NCBI RefSeq assembly: GCF_000613945.1
Contig: NZ_BAJY01000017.1
Span: 1-54,329 of the forward strand
DNA: 54,329 nucleotides
Reading direction: 5' to 3'
Source: Prevotella falsenii DSM 22864 = JCM 15124
GTDB taxonomy: Bacteria; Bacteroidota; Bacteroidia; Bacteroidales; Bacteroidaceae
Shown: piece by piece, positions 18,524-26,707 of the stretch
Numbering within the stretch: position 1 is the stretch's first letter
Layout of the letters: the number at the start of each line of letters is the position of its first letter
The notes under the pieces: generated by a model
What the model was told of the DNA's origin: nothing
Database searches by the model: none
What the model saw: the letters and a program-made list of their open reading frames with translations, nothing else
Program-made: the position numbers and the translations under genes

Positions 18524-18576
18524 TTTGATGAATGTTACCGATGAGTAACCTATCTTTGCGGTTACTTGTTGGTAAC
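18524..18576 (+). promoter_or_regulatory. tetR promoter flanked by two GTTAC-N6-GTAAC operators
   Basis: The -7 box TATCTTTG (18551-18558) lies between two identical-format inverted repeats, GTTAC-N6-GTAAC at 18534-18549 and 18561-18576, with centres 27 bp apart. A TTTG at 18524-18527 is 23 bases upstream of the box. This is what an autorepressed TetR promoter would look like. Confidence 0.7.
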
Positions 18577-18594
18577 ATTAAGTAATTATTCAAG

Positions 18595-19188
18595 ATGAAG
18601 AATAGAGAACTAACAGAAGAAAAGATAGTTGATGCTGTTGAATGTATCATTGAAAATCAAGGTTTTGAAAAGCTTGGTATTAATGCGATTGCTTCTGAGG
18701 CCGGTGTGTCTAAGATGCTTATTTATAGGTATTTTGGTGGCTTAGATGAGCTATTAACCCATTATTTGATGCAAAAAGATTATTGGGCAAATACTGACAC
18801 AACTATCTTGAAGCGAGCCAATGTTGGGGAAAATATCAAGAATATGTTTCGTGAACAAATCAAACAGATGCGTAATGATATTATATTAAAGCGACTTTGC
18901 AGATGGGAACTCACTGCAGATAACGATAATATTCGCACGCTTCGAGATAAAAGAGAACGGAATGGTTGTGATTTAATCCAAATGGTTGCTCGTTTAACAG
19001 GGTGTTCTAATGCAGAAGTAGCTTCTCTTGCTGCTATTCTTTCAGCCTCAATCAGTTATCTTGTATTGATGGAAGAGCAGACTTCTACGTATAATGGCAT
19101 AGATTTGCAAAGCGAAGAAGGGTGGAAACAGATAATGGACGGTATAGGATTGATGATTGATTTATGGATGAAGAGTATTGAGAAATGA
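18595..19188 (+). CDS. TetR/AcrR family transcriptional regulator
   Basis: 197 residues. The N-terminal helix-turn-helix (about 10-55) reads FEKLGINAIASEAGVSKMLI then YRYFGGLDELLTHYL. The C-terminal ligand/dimer domain is helical and not assignable to a ligand. Its stop overlaps the nitroreductase start by 4 bases (ATGA), so both are one operon. Two matching inverted repeats flank the -7 box upstream, implying autoregulation. Codon usage is AT-richer than that of neighbours, suggesting transfer. Confidence 0.88.
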   Translation: MKNRELTEEKIVDAVECIIENQGFEKLGINAIASEAGVSKMLIYRYFGGLDELLTHYLMQKDYWANTDTTILKRANVGENIKNMFREQIKQMRNDIILKRLCRWELTADNDNIRTLRDKRERNGCDLIQMVARLTGCSNAEVASLAAILSASISYLVLMEEQTSTYNGIDLQSEEGWKQIMDGIGLMIDLWMKSIEK

Positions 19189-20213
19189 AGAAATTAATTA
19201 TAGTATTAATTGTTTTTATGGAAACTATGAGTAACGTATTAGCACAAAATAGTGATTATCAGTTTATGATAGAGTATGCAACAAAGGCTCCTTCCGGTCA
19301 TAACACACAGCCGTGGTTGTTTAAGATAGAGGAGTCCGGGATTGATATTTATCCCAATTTTGCAAAGGCTTTGCCTGCGGTTGATGCTGATAATCGCGAA
19401 CTATTTGTTAGTCTTGGCTGTGCTACAGAAAATCTTTGCATTGCAGCCAAGCAGAAAGGGTATAAGAGTGAAGTAGAGATTGCTGATGATGGGGTTATTC
19501 GGGTAACGCTTTCTAAAGACAGGAATGAGAATATTGACTCTCTTTTGTTTTCTCAAATCGCTGTAAGACAGACCAATCGGAGTGTTTATAATGGTAAGAT
19601 GATACCGGATGACAGTATTGCCGTATTACAGAAATTGAGTGTGGAACCGGCTATCGGCATACATTTTTATAAGAAAGGTACGGCTGAATATAACGCCATT
19701 GCAGAGATGGTTTATGCCGGTAATAGCCTGCAGATGAACGACAAGCGGTTCAAAGCAGAGCTTCAGCAGTGGATGCGTTATAACAGGAAGCACCAAAACA
19801 CGACGCGAGATGGATTAAGTTATGCGGTGTTTGGGGCTCCGAACGTTCCGTTTTTCATAGCTAAGTTTGTAATGTCTAAAGCCATTAATGAGAAAACACA
19901 GAATAAAAGCGATAGAAAAAAGATAGCTTCATCTTCTCATTTTGTTCTGTTTACCACAAAGGATAATACCATTGAGCAATGGATTAATTTAGGCAGGACG
20001 TTAGAGCGTGTACTTCTTCGTGCTACCAAAATGGGAATAGCCAACGCCTATTTAAATCAGCCTAACGAAGAAAGGAGTATATCTGTAGAACTTGCTAATG
20101 AACTTGGAATAGCAACAGAACACCCTACAATATTGCTGCGTATCGGTTATGGGAAGAAAATGCCATCTTCATTAAGGCGAGATATTTCAACTTGTATATT
20201 GCCAAATGTATAG
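19185..20213 (+). CDS. exported nitroreductase family protein (Acg-like)
   Basis: 342 residues with an apparent signal peptide (MKKLIIVLIVFMETMSNVLAQ). The FMN-binding nitroreductase fold shows KAPSGHNTQPWLFKIEE near the start, QIAVRQTNRSVYNGK in the middle and a C-terminal GRTLERVLLRATKMGIANAYL. This resembles the Acg subgroup, in which the fold is duplicated and may bind rather than reduce flavin substrates. Export of such a protein is unusual. It is regulated with the upstream TetR gene. An electron donor is not evident. Confidence 0.8.
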   Translation: MKKLIIVLIVFMETMSNVLAQNSDYQFMIEYATKAPSGHNTQPWLFKIEESGIDIYPNFAKALPAVDADNRELFVSLGCATENLCIAAKQKGYKSEVEIADDGVIRVTLSKDRNENIDSLLFSQIAVRQTNRSVYNGKMIPDDSIAVLQKLSVEPAIGIHFYKKGTAEYNAIAEMVYAGNSLQMNDKRFKAELQQWMRYNRKHQNTTRDGLSYAVFGAPNVPFFIAKFVMSKAINEKTQNKSDRKKIASSSHFVLFTTKDNTIEQWINLGRTLERVLLRATKMGIANAYLNQPNEERSISVELANELGIATEHPTILLRIGYGKKMPSSLRRDISTCILPNV

Positions 20214-20253
20214 TTGGAATGGTTGGATATTTTGATATTCTTCTTTAACGGAT

Positions 20254-20440
20254 AAGCAAATCTCTTTTTATTGTTTCGGTCTGATTTCAGCAAAACTACG
20301 CTCTGTTTTGTAAAGAAAAAGACTATTGGAAAGCGGTAACTGTGTTTTGACGTTGCGAAAGCGTATGTTTTGCAATGCTTTGATAATGAGATGGTTGTGC
20401 AAAGGCTACTCTTATGAAAAATATTTATACTTTTATGGCG
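20254..20440. repeat. class 1 element, copy C: 125-bp direct repeat with a contracted array
   Basis: 20254-20378 repeats 18058-18182. Only one full 22-bp unit (20357-20378, core GCGTATG) remains before the tail, so three units (66 bp) are missing compared with copy B. The tail (GATAATGAGATGGTT, then AAATATTTATACTTTTATGG) matches copy A. Confidence 0.82.
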
Positions 20441-20576
20441 TTATTTCCGACCATAGCAGAAGACTTCGGAGAGGAGTAGGGAAGGAGAGAAAGTGTTTTT
20501 TCTGTTTGGAAAGGCTTGTGTTGTACGGTTGTTGCCACCGAAGTACTGCCGGCTTTTTATCGGCAGTGAATGAACG

Positions 20577-20618
20577 CAAAAAAGCGAACCGACGCTCACT
20601 GCAAGCATCGGTTCGCTT
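20577..20618 (-). terminator. terminator of the porin gene
   Basis: On the minus strand AAGCGAACCGATGC pairs with GCGTCGGTTCGCTT and is followed by TTTTGCG. A second small hairpin (ACTGCCG/CGGCAGT, 20545-20567) lies beyond it. Confidence 0.8.
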
Positions 20619-20665
20619 CTGTTTCGTATGAGTCCGTTCGGCTCAACTGCAATTACAAAGGTATA

Positions 20666-21691
20666 TTAAAGCACTTTGCCACGCCAAGTTACACCTATGT
20701 TAAGCTCCGACATCTTGTCTTGAACCACACCGGCGGGGTTGGCGTTCTTGCCAAATGAGTAGCTGTAATAGCCGTGTATTCTGATATTCTTCTCCTTCAA
20801 AGGGTAGTATTCCACACCGCCACCAACGCGGGTAAGTTCTGTTCCGTCTTGAACGGCAACGTCAGCCTCGGTTCCTGCGTGGTTCACTTCGTAGCTTGCC
20901 TTTGCAAAAACGTTCAGTTTCTCGGTGGGTTGGTAAGATACTTGTCCGATAACCGAACAGTCTTTGCCGATGAAACCTTGTCCTGAAGCGGCACGGTTCC
21001 AATAGTCTAACTCAACTTGAACATTATCGCCAAGGTGGAATTTGTTGCCCAACGAAATGTAGTTGATGAACTTATGAGGGGCATATTCCAGCATATTTGC
21101 CGACCAATAGGTTTCCCAAAAACCGTGGCGACCGTTCCACAGTACGTTGTAAGCATACATTTCTGCTGCTTTTCCGGCTTTGTTTTCATAGCCTTTTTGG
21201 TACGGGCTTTGGCAAATCTGTGCCGAGAAGGCATCGTTTCCGCTATTGGTTGTGAACTCGCCCACTACTCCCCATTGGTAGCAAGGGAAGTTGTAGCAAA
21301 ACTCTGATAGGAAATAGCAGTCGATAGGAGCCGGCAACAGCTCGTAGCCTGCCACCATTACAATGTATTTACCTGCAATAACGGCTACATTCTTATTGGG
21401 TTTATACTTCAAATACAGCCAGTCGGTAGAGTTGAAGAAGTTGTAATCCTTGTTGATACCGTTCAGACGGTTGCGAAAAGCATACGAGAATTTTGGCGAA
21501 ATGTCGCCTTTCAAGATGATGTTTACTACATTTCCCCTGAATCCGCTTTCCTCTTTAATCTTCCTGCCATCAATGTTTGTGCGTTGATAGTCGGCTCTTG
21601 CCTCGAACTGCAAGCTAACGGGCTTGGTTTCTTGCGCCATTACGGTTGTCGAACTCAATAGTAATAATGCGATAATACTTTTAATTTTCAT
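20666..21691 (-). CDS. outer-membrane porin, phosphate-selective porin O/P-like
   Basis: 341 residues with a signal peptide (MKIKSIIALLLLSSTTVMAQ). It is dominated by alternating amphipathic strands rich in Tyr, Trp and Phe and ends in an aromatic-spaced strand (LNIGVTWRGKVL), as a beta-barrel does. FSYAFRNRLN and DWLYLKYKPNKNVAVIAGKY resemble the porin O/P family. The substrate is unknown. It has its own terminator. Confidence 0.8.
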   Translation of the reverse strand: MKIKSIIALLLLSSTTVMAQETKPVSLQFEARADYQRTNIDGRKIKEESGFRGNVVNIILKGDISPKFSYAFRNRLNGINKDYNFFNSTDWLYLKYKPNKNVAVIAGKYIVMVAGYELLPAPIDCYFLSEFCYNFPCYQWGVVGEFTTNSGNDAFSAQICQSPYQKGYENKAGKAAEMYAYNVLWNGRHGFWETYWSANMLEYAPHKFINYISLGNKFHLGDNVQVELDYWNRAASGQGFIGKDCSVIGQVSYQPTEKLNVFAKASYEVNHAGTEADVAVQDGTELTRVGGGVEYYPLKEKNIRIHGYYSYSFGKNANPAGVVQDKMSELNIGVTWRGKVL

Positions 21692-21737
21692 GATAGATAA
21701 TCAATAAACTTAGTATCAATGTGCTTTTATACATCGT

Positions 21738-21770
21738 AAAGAGGCGGCATATTTGTTATGCCGTCTCTTT
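21738..21770. terminator. hairpin between yitT-like gene and porin gene
   Basis: AAAGAGGCGGCAT (21738-21750) pairs with ATGCCGTCTCTTT (21758-21770). It lies 20 bases past the stop of the leftward YitT-like gene and probably ends its transcript. Confidence 0.75.
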
Positions 21771-21790
21771 ATTTCTGTTTTAGTATATAC

Positions 21791-22768
21791 CTATTTAATC
21801 CTTTTTTCCGGTTTTTTCTTGTTCCACAAGCCACGCACTTCGCTGACGGTGTCGGTGGTGCAGAACGAATCGATTTCTTCCTTGGCAAGGAACGCCATAA
21901 AGTTTGATAACTCCTCGTTGGTTAAGATAATTTCGAGCTGTACGTTCTTCTGATGGCTGAAACCGCCAACTACTTCGTGCATGGTAATACCGCGACGGAG
22001 CGTGTTGATAACGTAATCTTGAATGCGTTCATAGTCTTTTGAAATAACAAAGACGCGGTTCTTCATGTTCATACCCAACATAAAGTGGTTCAAGATGAGG
22101 CCGTTCATCCATGTACCGATAAGACCTATGATAACGAGGTAAGGAGGATTGATGGCAAAAGCAGTACAGCAGATAGCACCACCTGCAAACGTTACCGATG
22201 TGCCAAGGCTGACGCCGGTGTACTTATTGATAATCTTTGCAAGAATATCAAGCCCACCCGTAGAAGCGTTGATGCTGAAAAGAATACTTTGCGAAGCACT
22301 TAAAATAAGCACGAAACAAAGCAAGTCGAACCATGGATTTGTAACTATACCACCTCCGGCAATATGTTGTGTGAACATAGATTCCGACATTGGGAAGATT
22401 GTTCCAAGGAAGTCAATCATCGGACCGAGTATAAGTGCGGTGTAAACGGTCTTTGCACCAAACTCGTTTCCTATCAGAATGAACGACAATATTAACAAGA
22501 TAGCGTTGATAATGAATATTACATTACCAACCGAAATGAATGGTAAAAGCTGGGAGATTACCAGCGAAAGACCGGTAATAGAACCAACAATGAGTTTACT
22601 TGGGATAAGGAAGAAGTAGACACCGAGGGCTGCAACGAACATACCAAGGGTCATAATAACCAGTTCTACCCAAAACTTTCTTGTCTTTAACAATTCTCCT
22701 ACTTTGGCAAGACCTTGATTAATGCCTTCAGGTGAGAATGGTTTGACTTTCTTAGAATCTTGATTCAT
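21791..22768 (-). CDS. YitT family membrane protein (DUF161 plus DUF2179)
   Basis: 325 residues. After a basic 35-residue cytoplasmic start there are five or six membrane helices (about 37-255), with glycine-rich turns such as NASTGGLDILAKIINKYTG and HIAGGGIVTNP. The C-terminal DUF2179 domain (about 225-310) has YVINTLRRGITMHEVVGGFSHQKN. The family is widespread, and its substrate is not established. The next 500 bases upstream (22769-23207) hold no gene that I can support. Confidence 0.88.
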   Translation of the reverse strand: MNQDSKKVKPFSPEGINQGLAKVGELLKTRKFWVELVIMTLGMFVAALGVYFFLIPSKLIVGSITGLSLVISQLLPFISVGNVIFIINAILLILSFILIGNEFGAKTVYTALILGPMIDFLGTIFPMSESMFTQHIAGGGIVTNPWFDLLCFVLILSASQSILFSINASTGGLDILAKIINKYTGVSLGTSVTFAGGAICCTAFAINPPYLVIIGLIGTWMNGLILNHFMLGMNMKNRVFVISKDYERIQDYVINTLRRGITMHEVVGGFSHQKNVQLEIILTNEELSNFMAFLAKEEIDSFCTTDTVSEVRGLWNKKKPEKRIK

Positions 22769-23207
22769 AATTAAATTCGATTTAAGTTAGATTGTTTTTT
22801 ATACTTTTTTGTTTTCTCTGTTTGTATGCATGCGCCTTTTAGTTCTTTTTTTATGGTTATTAAGATAAGGCTGCTTAAATGCGGTACAAAATTACATCAA
22901 TTAAATGATATAACAAGTATTTAATACTCAAAAAGTGCTTTTTACCTTGTAATTTTTTTGTTTGCTCTTCGTTTTTTGCCAATAATGAGGGCAAAAACAT
23001 TCGGTTACACTTCTATTTACACCTTATTTATTAAGAGAACAGCAAAAAGATGACGTACTTTTAATTTATAAGTTCCGCTTTGCAGAATGCGCAAATAAAA
23101 GCAAGCAATCAGGCGAAAAGATGTTGAAAATATACTTTTCAATACGTAATGGGGACGTGAAAGTTATAATTTGTAAGCAATAATGTTGTTGTATTATAAG
23201 ATAAAAC

Positions 23208-23242
23208 AATACAGGACGACACATATTGTGCCGCCCTGTATT
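23208..23242 (-). terminator. terminator of fabI
   Basis: AATACAGGGCGGCAC and GTGTCGTCCTGTATT form a 15-bp imperfect stem on the minus strand, followed by GTTTTAT. It starts about 30 bases past the fabI stop. Confidence 0.8.
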
Positions 23243-23270
23243 TATAATGGTGTGTTTTGAGAAACGGAAA

Positions 23271-24131
23271 TTATCCGTAAATGATTTTTCCGTTCTCGTC
23301 TTTATATTCGTCGTCGATGCCCTTTTCATAGGTAGACATAGCGCGAAGGCTCATGCCGATGTTAGAGAAACCGCCGTCGTGATAGAGGTTTTGCATGGTA
23401 ACCTTCTTTGTTAAGTCGGAGAACATAACGATGCAATAGTCGGCACATTCGGCAGCAGAAGCGTTACCGAGTGGCGACATACGGTTGGCGAAGTCGTACA
23501 ACTTGTCCATACCCTTCACGCCCTGACCGGCAGTGGTCATCGTTGGCGATTGCGAGATGGTGTTGATACGCACGTTCTTTTCGCGACCGTAGATATAACC
23601 GAAGCTGCGCGCAATGCTTTCCAAGAGTGCTTTGGCATCAGCCATATCGTTGTAGCCGAAGAATGTACGCTGCGCAGCAATGTACGACAAAGCCAATATA
23701 GAGCCGTACTCGTTGATAGCATCGAGCTTTTTCGCACTTTGAATCATTTTGTGGAACGACATTGCCGAAATATCGAGCGTTGTGCCAAGCATGTTATAGT
23801 CCAAGTCGTCGTATGTACGATGCTTGCGAACGTTTGGCGACATACCGATAGAGTGCAATACAAAGTCAATCTTTCCACCTAAAACTTCCATCGAACGCTT
23901 AAAAACATTCTCTAAATCCTCTACACTTGTTGCATCTGCTGCAATTACTTCACAATTCAATTTCTCAGCCAATGCGCTCACTGTGCCCATTCTCACGGCT
24001 ACCGGAGTGTTTGAAAGTGTTATCGTTGCTCCTTCCTCTACTGCTCTTTCTGCAACTTTCCATGCAATTGACTGCTCGTTTAATGCACCGAAAATGATGC
24101 CCCTTTTACCTTTTAATAAGTTGTTACTCAT
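23271..24131 (-). CDS. fabI: enoyl-[acyl-carrier-protein] reductase (NADH)
   Basis: A 286-residue short-chain dehydrogenase for the last reduction in fatty-acid elongation. The N-terminal nucleotide site is RGIIFGALNEQSIAWKVAE, with the FabI-type spacing rather than the GxxxGxG of classical SDRs. The catalytic segment FGYNDMADAK gives Tyr-x6-Lys, and ISQSPTMTTAGQGVKGM follows. It is the target class of triclosan-like inhibitors. A TACCTTTG box lies at 24163-24156, about 25 bases upstream. Confidence 0.96.
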   Translation of the reverse strand: MSNNLLKGKRGIIFGALNEQSIAWKVAERAVEEGATITLSNTPVAVRMGTVSALAEKLNCEVIAADATSVEDLENVFKRSMEVLGGKIDFVLHSIGMSPNVRKHRTYDDLDYNMLGTTLDISAMSFHKMIQSAKKLDAINEYGSILALSYIAAQRTFFGYNDMADAKALLESIARSFGYIYGREKNVRINTISQSPTMTTAGQGVKGMDKLYDFANRMSPLGNASAAECADYCIVMFSDLTKKVTMQNLYHDGGFSNIGMSLRAMSTYEKGIDDEYKDENGKIIYG

Positions 24132-24349
24132 ATTATTATCCTTCTAAATTGGGTTCAAAGGTACTAAAAAATGTTGGAAAATTAACTTGTTTGATTGTTA
24201 AATAGGGTTTTCTTGAATCTTATTGCCAATACAAAGCTGTTCTTTGGCTTGCCATAATGATGGGAAACAAAGGCAGCGATTATAACAGAAAAGACTTATG
24301 AAGCGGAAGAAATGATATTGCGTTTCCTTTTGTTTGCGAAGCGCAGCCA

Positions 24350-24438
24350 AATTATTTACGTGTAAATAAATATTTTTCTACACGTAAATAATAATTTCCA
24401 TACACGTAAATAAATATTTCTTTACGTGTAAATAATTT
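24350..24438. repeat. 22-bp-period array, class 2 (ACGTGTA), copy R1
   Basis: Core heptamers start at 24358 (ACGTGTA), 24380 (ACACGTA), 24402 (ACACGTA) and 24424 (ACGTGTA), exactly 22 bp apart. The linkers are AT-only and mostly contain AAATATTT or AATAATTT. The array starts and ends with AATTATTTAC / GTAAATAATTT. It lies between fabI and the mutS-like gene, and nothing else is seen in that 420-bp gap. Confidence 0.85.
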
Positions 24439-24550
24439 CTTCGGCAAGCGTTTTCTCTGCAATATAACGGCTCTGCGTCAAAGGAATAAGGTATTTTCGA
24501 GGGGCTTGTCGTGCTTTTTATTTCTTGAGAAAGCAAAGTTGGAGAAGGCG

Positions 24551-26356
24551 TCAGACGAGTATCCGCTTCAGCAAGAACGTTGCGTTTTGGTTTCGTGCAA
24601 CGCCTCTACCTATTTTATATGTATAGGTAACATCGGTGCCAAGTTCTATTTCAAACGAATAGTTGTGGAAGCGTTGCGGGTTCTCGTCTTCGAGTTTCGA
24701 TAGCTCCAAATCGTGTGTGGCAATGACGCCCGTAACGTTTCGTTCGGAAATATACTCTAAGAAGAGGCGCGAACCGTTGAGCTTGTCCAACGAGTTTGTA
24801 CCTTTCAGAATTTCGTCGAGTATGATTAAGCTCGGTACATTCGGGTCTAAACTCGCAATAAGTTGCTTTAGTCGGAGCAATTCGGCATTGAAATAGCTGA
24901 TGCCGTGCGTAAGGTCGTCGGTTGTACGCATATTGGTGAAAAGGCGGAACACCGAAACGTGCATCTCTTCGGCAAACACAGGCAGTCCGTTCATGGCAAG
25001 AATGTAGTTCACGCCCAGCGTTCTCAGGAAGGTGCTCTTGCCCGCCATGTTTGCCCCCGTTACGATATAATACTCGTGGTTGTGTATGTCGAAGTTGTTG
25101 CGCACAGCCTTTTCGCCCAAGAAAGGGTGATAAATGCTGCGTGCCTTGTAGCTCACTTCGTTGTCGCCGACTACCGTAGCCTCTTGCGCCTTGTCTTCGT
25201 TGAGACGGAAAGTCGCCATCGACACAAGTGCATCGAATACGCTCGATGCGCCAATCCATTGGTCGGTAATAGGCTTGTAGGTGCGTTGCCAACGCAGAAA
25301 GTGTCGAACGATGGTGATGTCTAACAGACCAAAGCAGTTGAAAAGTACGATACCGATTTCGTTGCTCCTATTGTCTATCTTTTGCAAGATACGCTCCAAC
25401 TGTCCGAACGATGCCATTGCGCCCGACAAACGTGCTTTCAGTTCGCATAAATGGGCAGCTTCGAACGACTGTTTTTCTATGAGCGACGCCATATTAACGT
25501 AGCCGCGCACTTGGTCTTTCAGTTTAGAGATGGCTTCGTTCACCAATTTTATGTACTTATGACTGCAGAACATGGCAAGGAAAAAGTTGAAAATGCCCCA
25601 CCAAAGCGGAAGAAACGCAGGCACAAAGTTGCCGATAGAGAGGAAAATGCTGAGGTAAAAGCCTACAAGATTGGCATAAATAAGTATTCGGAAGGTAGGA
25701 TTGGCGAAATAAGACGGTATTCGCAATGCGTGAATGCTGCTGAAAGCCTCTCTTACGGCAGCCGTATCTATCGGCTTTTCTACTCCCTGCGCCTTGAACT
25801 GCGATAGGAAAGGCTCGTTCTTGGCGAGTTCGCCGATGGCTTCCACACGTTGTTCAATGTGCTTTAAGAGTTTCGTAGCAGGCAAAGATTCCCACTTTCC
25901 CGACAGGCTTTCGGCTAAATAGTCGCTTCCGCCCGAAGAAATGGTGCGGTTGATGCGCCGGAAAAGCGAACCTTGCCCGAATATGTCAAGGTCGAAAGTG
26001 AACGGGTGCGTAGGCAGAACATAGCGTTCGCCGGCATCGAACTTAGTATAATCGCCCGTCTGATAGGCTACTTCCTTTTCGTAAACGAGCTTTAATGCCG
26101 ACGCATCGGCAATTTTTCTGTCGTTCTTTGTATCTAAATTCCGAATATAAAAATAAAGGAATAGCACACATAACGCTATTCCCAATGTCCACGAAGCATC
26201 GGCAAGAACCGTGAAAAGCACCACGAAACCAATGGCAACGGCAAACGACAGCACTTCTGCCATTACAAACGCACGACTTTTCGCACGCAAATTGCCGATG
26301 CTTTGCGCCAGTTCTGCAATTCGCTCCTTATATAATATGTTTAAATTCTCGTTCAT
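24551..26356 (-). CDS. MutS-related ATPase with N-terminal membrane helices
   Basis: 601 residues. Two hydrophobic helices lie at about 30-72 and two more at about 225-275, so the protein should be in the inner membrane. The C-terminal half is a MutS-type ABC ATPase: Walker A VTGANMAGKSTFLRTLG at about 420, TTDDLTHGISYFNAELLRLKQ, Walker B LIILDEILKGTNS, and the THD switch GVIATHDLELS. It lacks the mismatch-recognition domain with the Phe-x-Glu motif. Relatives are common in Bacteroidetes and their role is not known to me; it is not canonical MutS. Confidence 0.88.
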   Translation of the reverse strand: MNENLNILYKERIAELAQSIGNLRAKSRAFVMAEVLSFAVAIGFVVLFTVLADASWTLGIALCVLFLYFYIRNLDTKNDRKIADASALKLVYEKEVAYQTGDYTKFDAGERYVLPTHPFTFDLDIFGQGSLFRRINRTISSGGSDYLAESLSGKWESLPATKLLKHIEQRVEAIGELAKNEPFLSQFKAQGVEKPIDTAAVREAFSSIHALRIPSYFANPTFRILIYANLVGFYLSIFLSIGNFVPAFLPLWWGIFNFFLAMFCSHKYIKLVNEAISKLKDQVRGYVNMASLIEKQSFEAAHLCELKARLSGAMASFGQLERILQKIDNRSNEIGIVLFNCFGLLDITIVRHFLRWQRTYKPITDQWIGASSVFDALVSMATFRLNEDKAQEATVVGDNEVSYKARSIYHPFLGEKAVRNNFDIHNHEYYIVTGANMAGKSTFLRTLGVNYILAMNGLPVFAEEMHVSVFRLFTNMRTTDDLTHGISYFNAELLRLKQLIASLDPNVPSLIILDEILKGTNSLDKLNGSRLFLEYISERNVTGVIATHDLELSKLEDENPQRFHNYSFEIELGTDVTYTYKIGRGVARNQNATFLLKRILV

Positions 26357-26360
26357 GTCG

Positions 26361-26390
26361 CAAAGATAGACAAAATAATCTTAACCGCAA
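26361..26390 (-). promoter_or_regulatory. promoter of the mutS-like gene
   Basis: On the minus strand TTG (26390-26388), 19 bases, TATCTTTG (26368-26361). The box ends only 4 bases before the ATG, so the transcript could be leaderless. Confidence 0.6.
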
Positions 26391-26623
26391 TAAAATCATC
26401 TTTGAATTGGTATTATAAGTTAAAAAGATTAATATTGAGCAAATAAGCAAATGTTCAAGAGTAAAACTCCAAAAACGACAAAAGTATTATAATATTTCCA
26501 CCTAACATCTCTTAAAGTAGCAAAAAGCAAGCATTAAGGGGCTATTTTGCAATGTATTTGAGGAAAATAAAAACTTTGAGACTTTAAAAATTGTTAGTAA
26601 GCAAATAAAAAGACATCGTTTTA

Positions 26624-26655
26624 TTTGGCATTCTAATATAAAATGAATACATTTG
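26624..26655 (+). promoter_or_regulatory. gdhA promoter
   Basis: TTTG (26624-26627), 20 bases, TACATTTG (26648-26655). It predicts a leader of about 45 nt. Confidence 0.82.
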
Positions 26656-26707
26656 CGGTAGATTTAATAAACAACGACACTAACATAAACGTTTTATCAA
26701 AATTACT

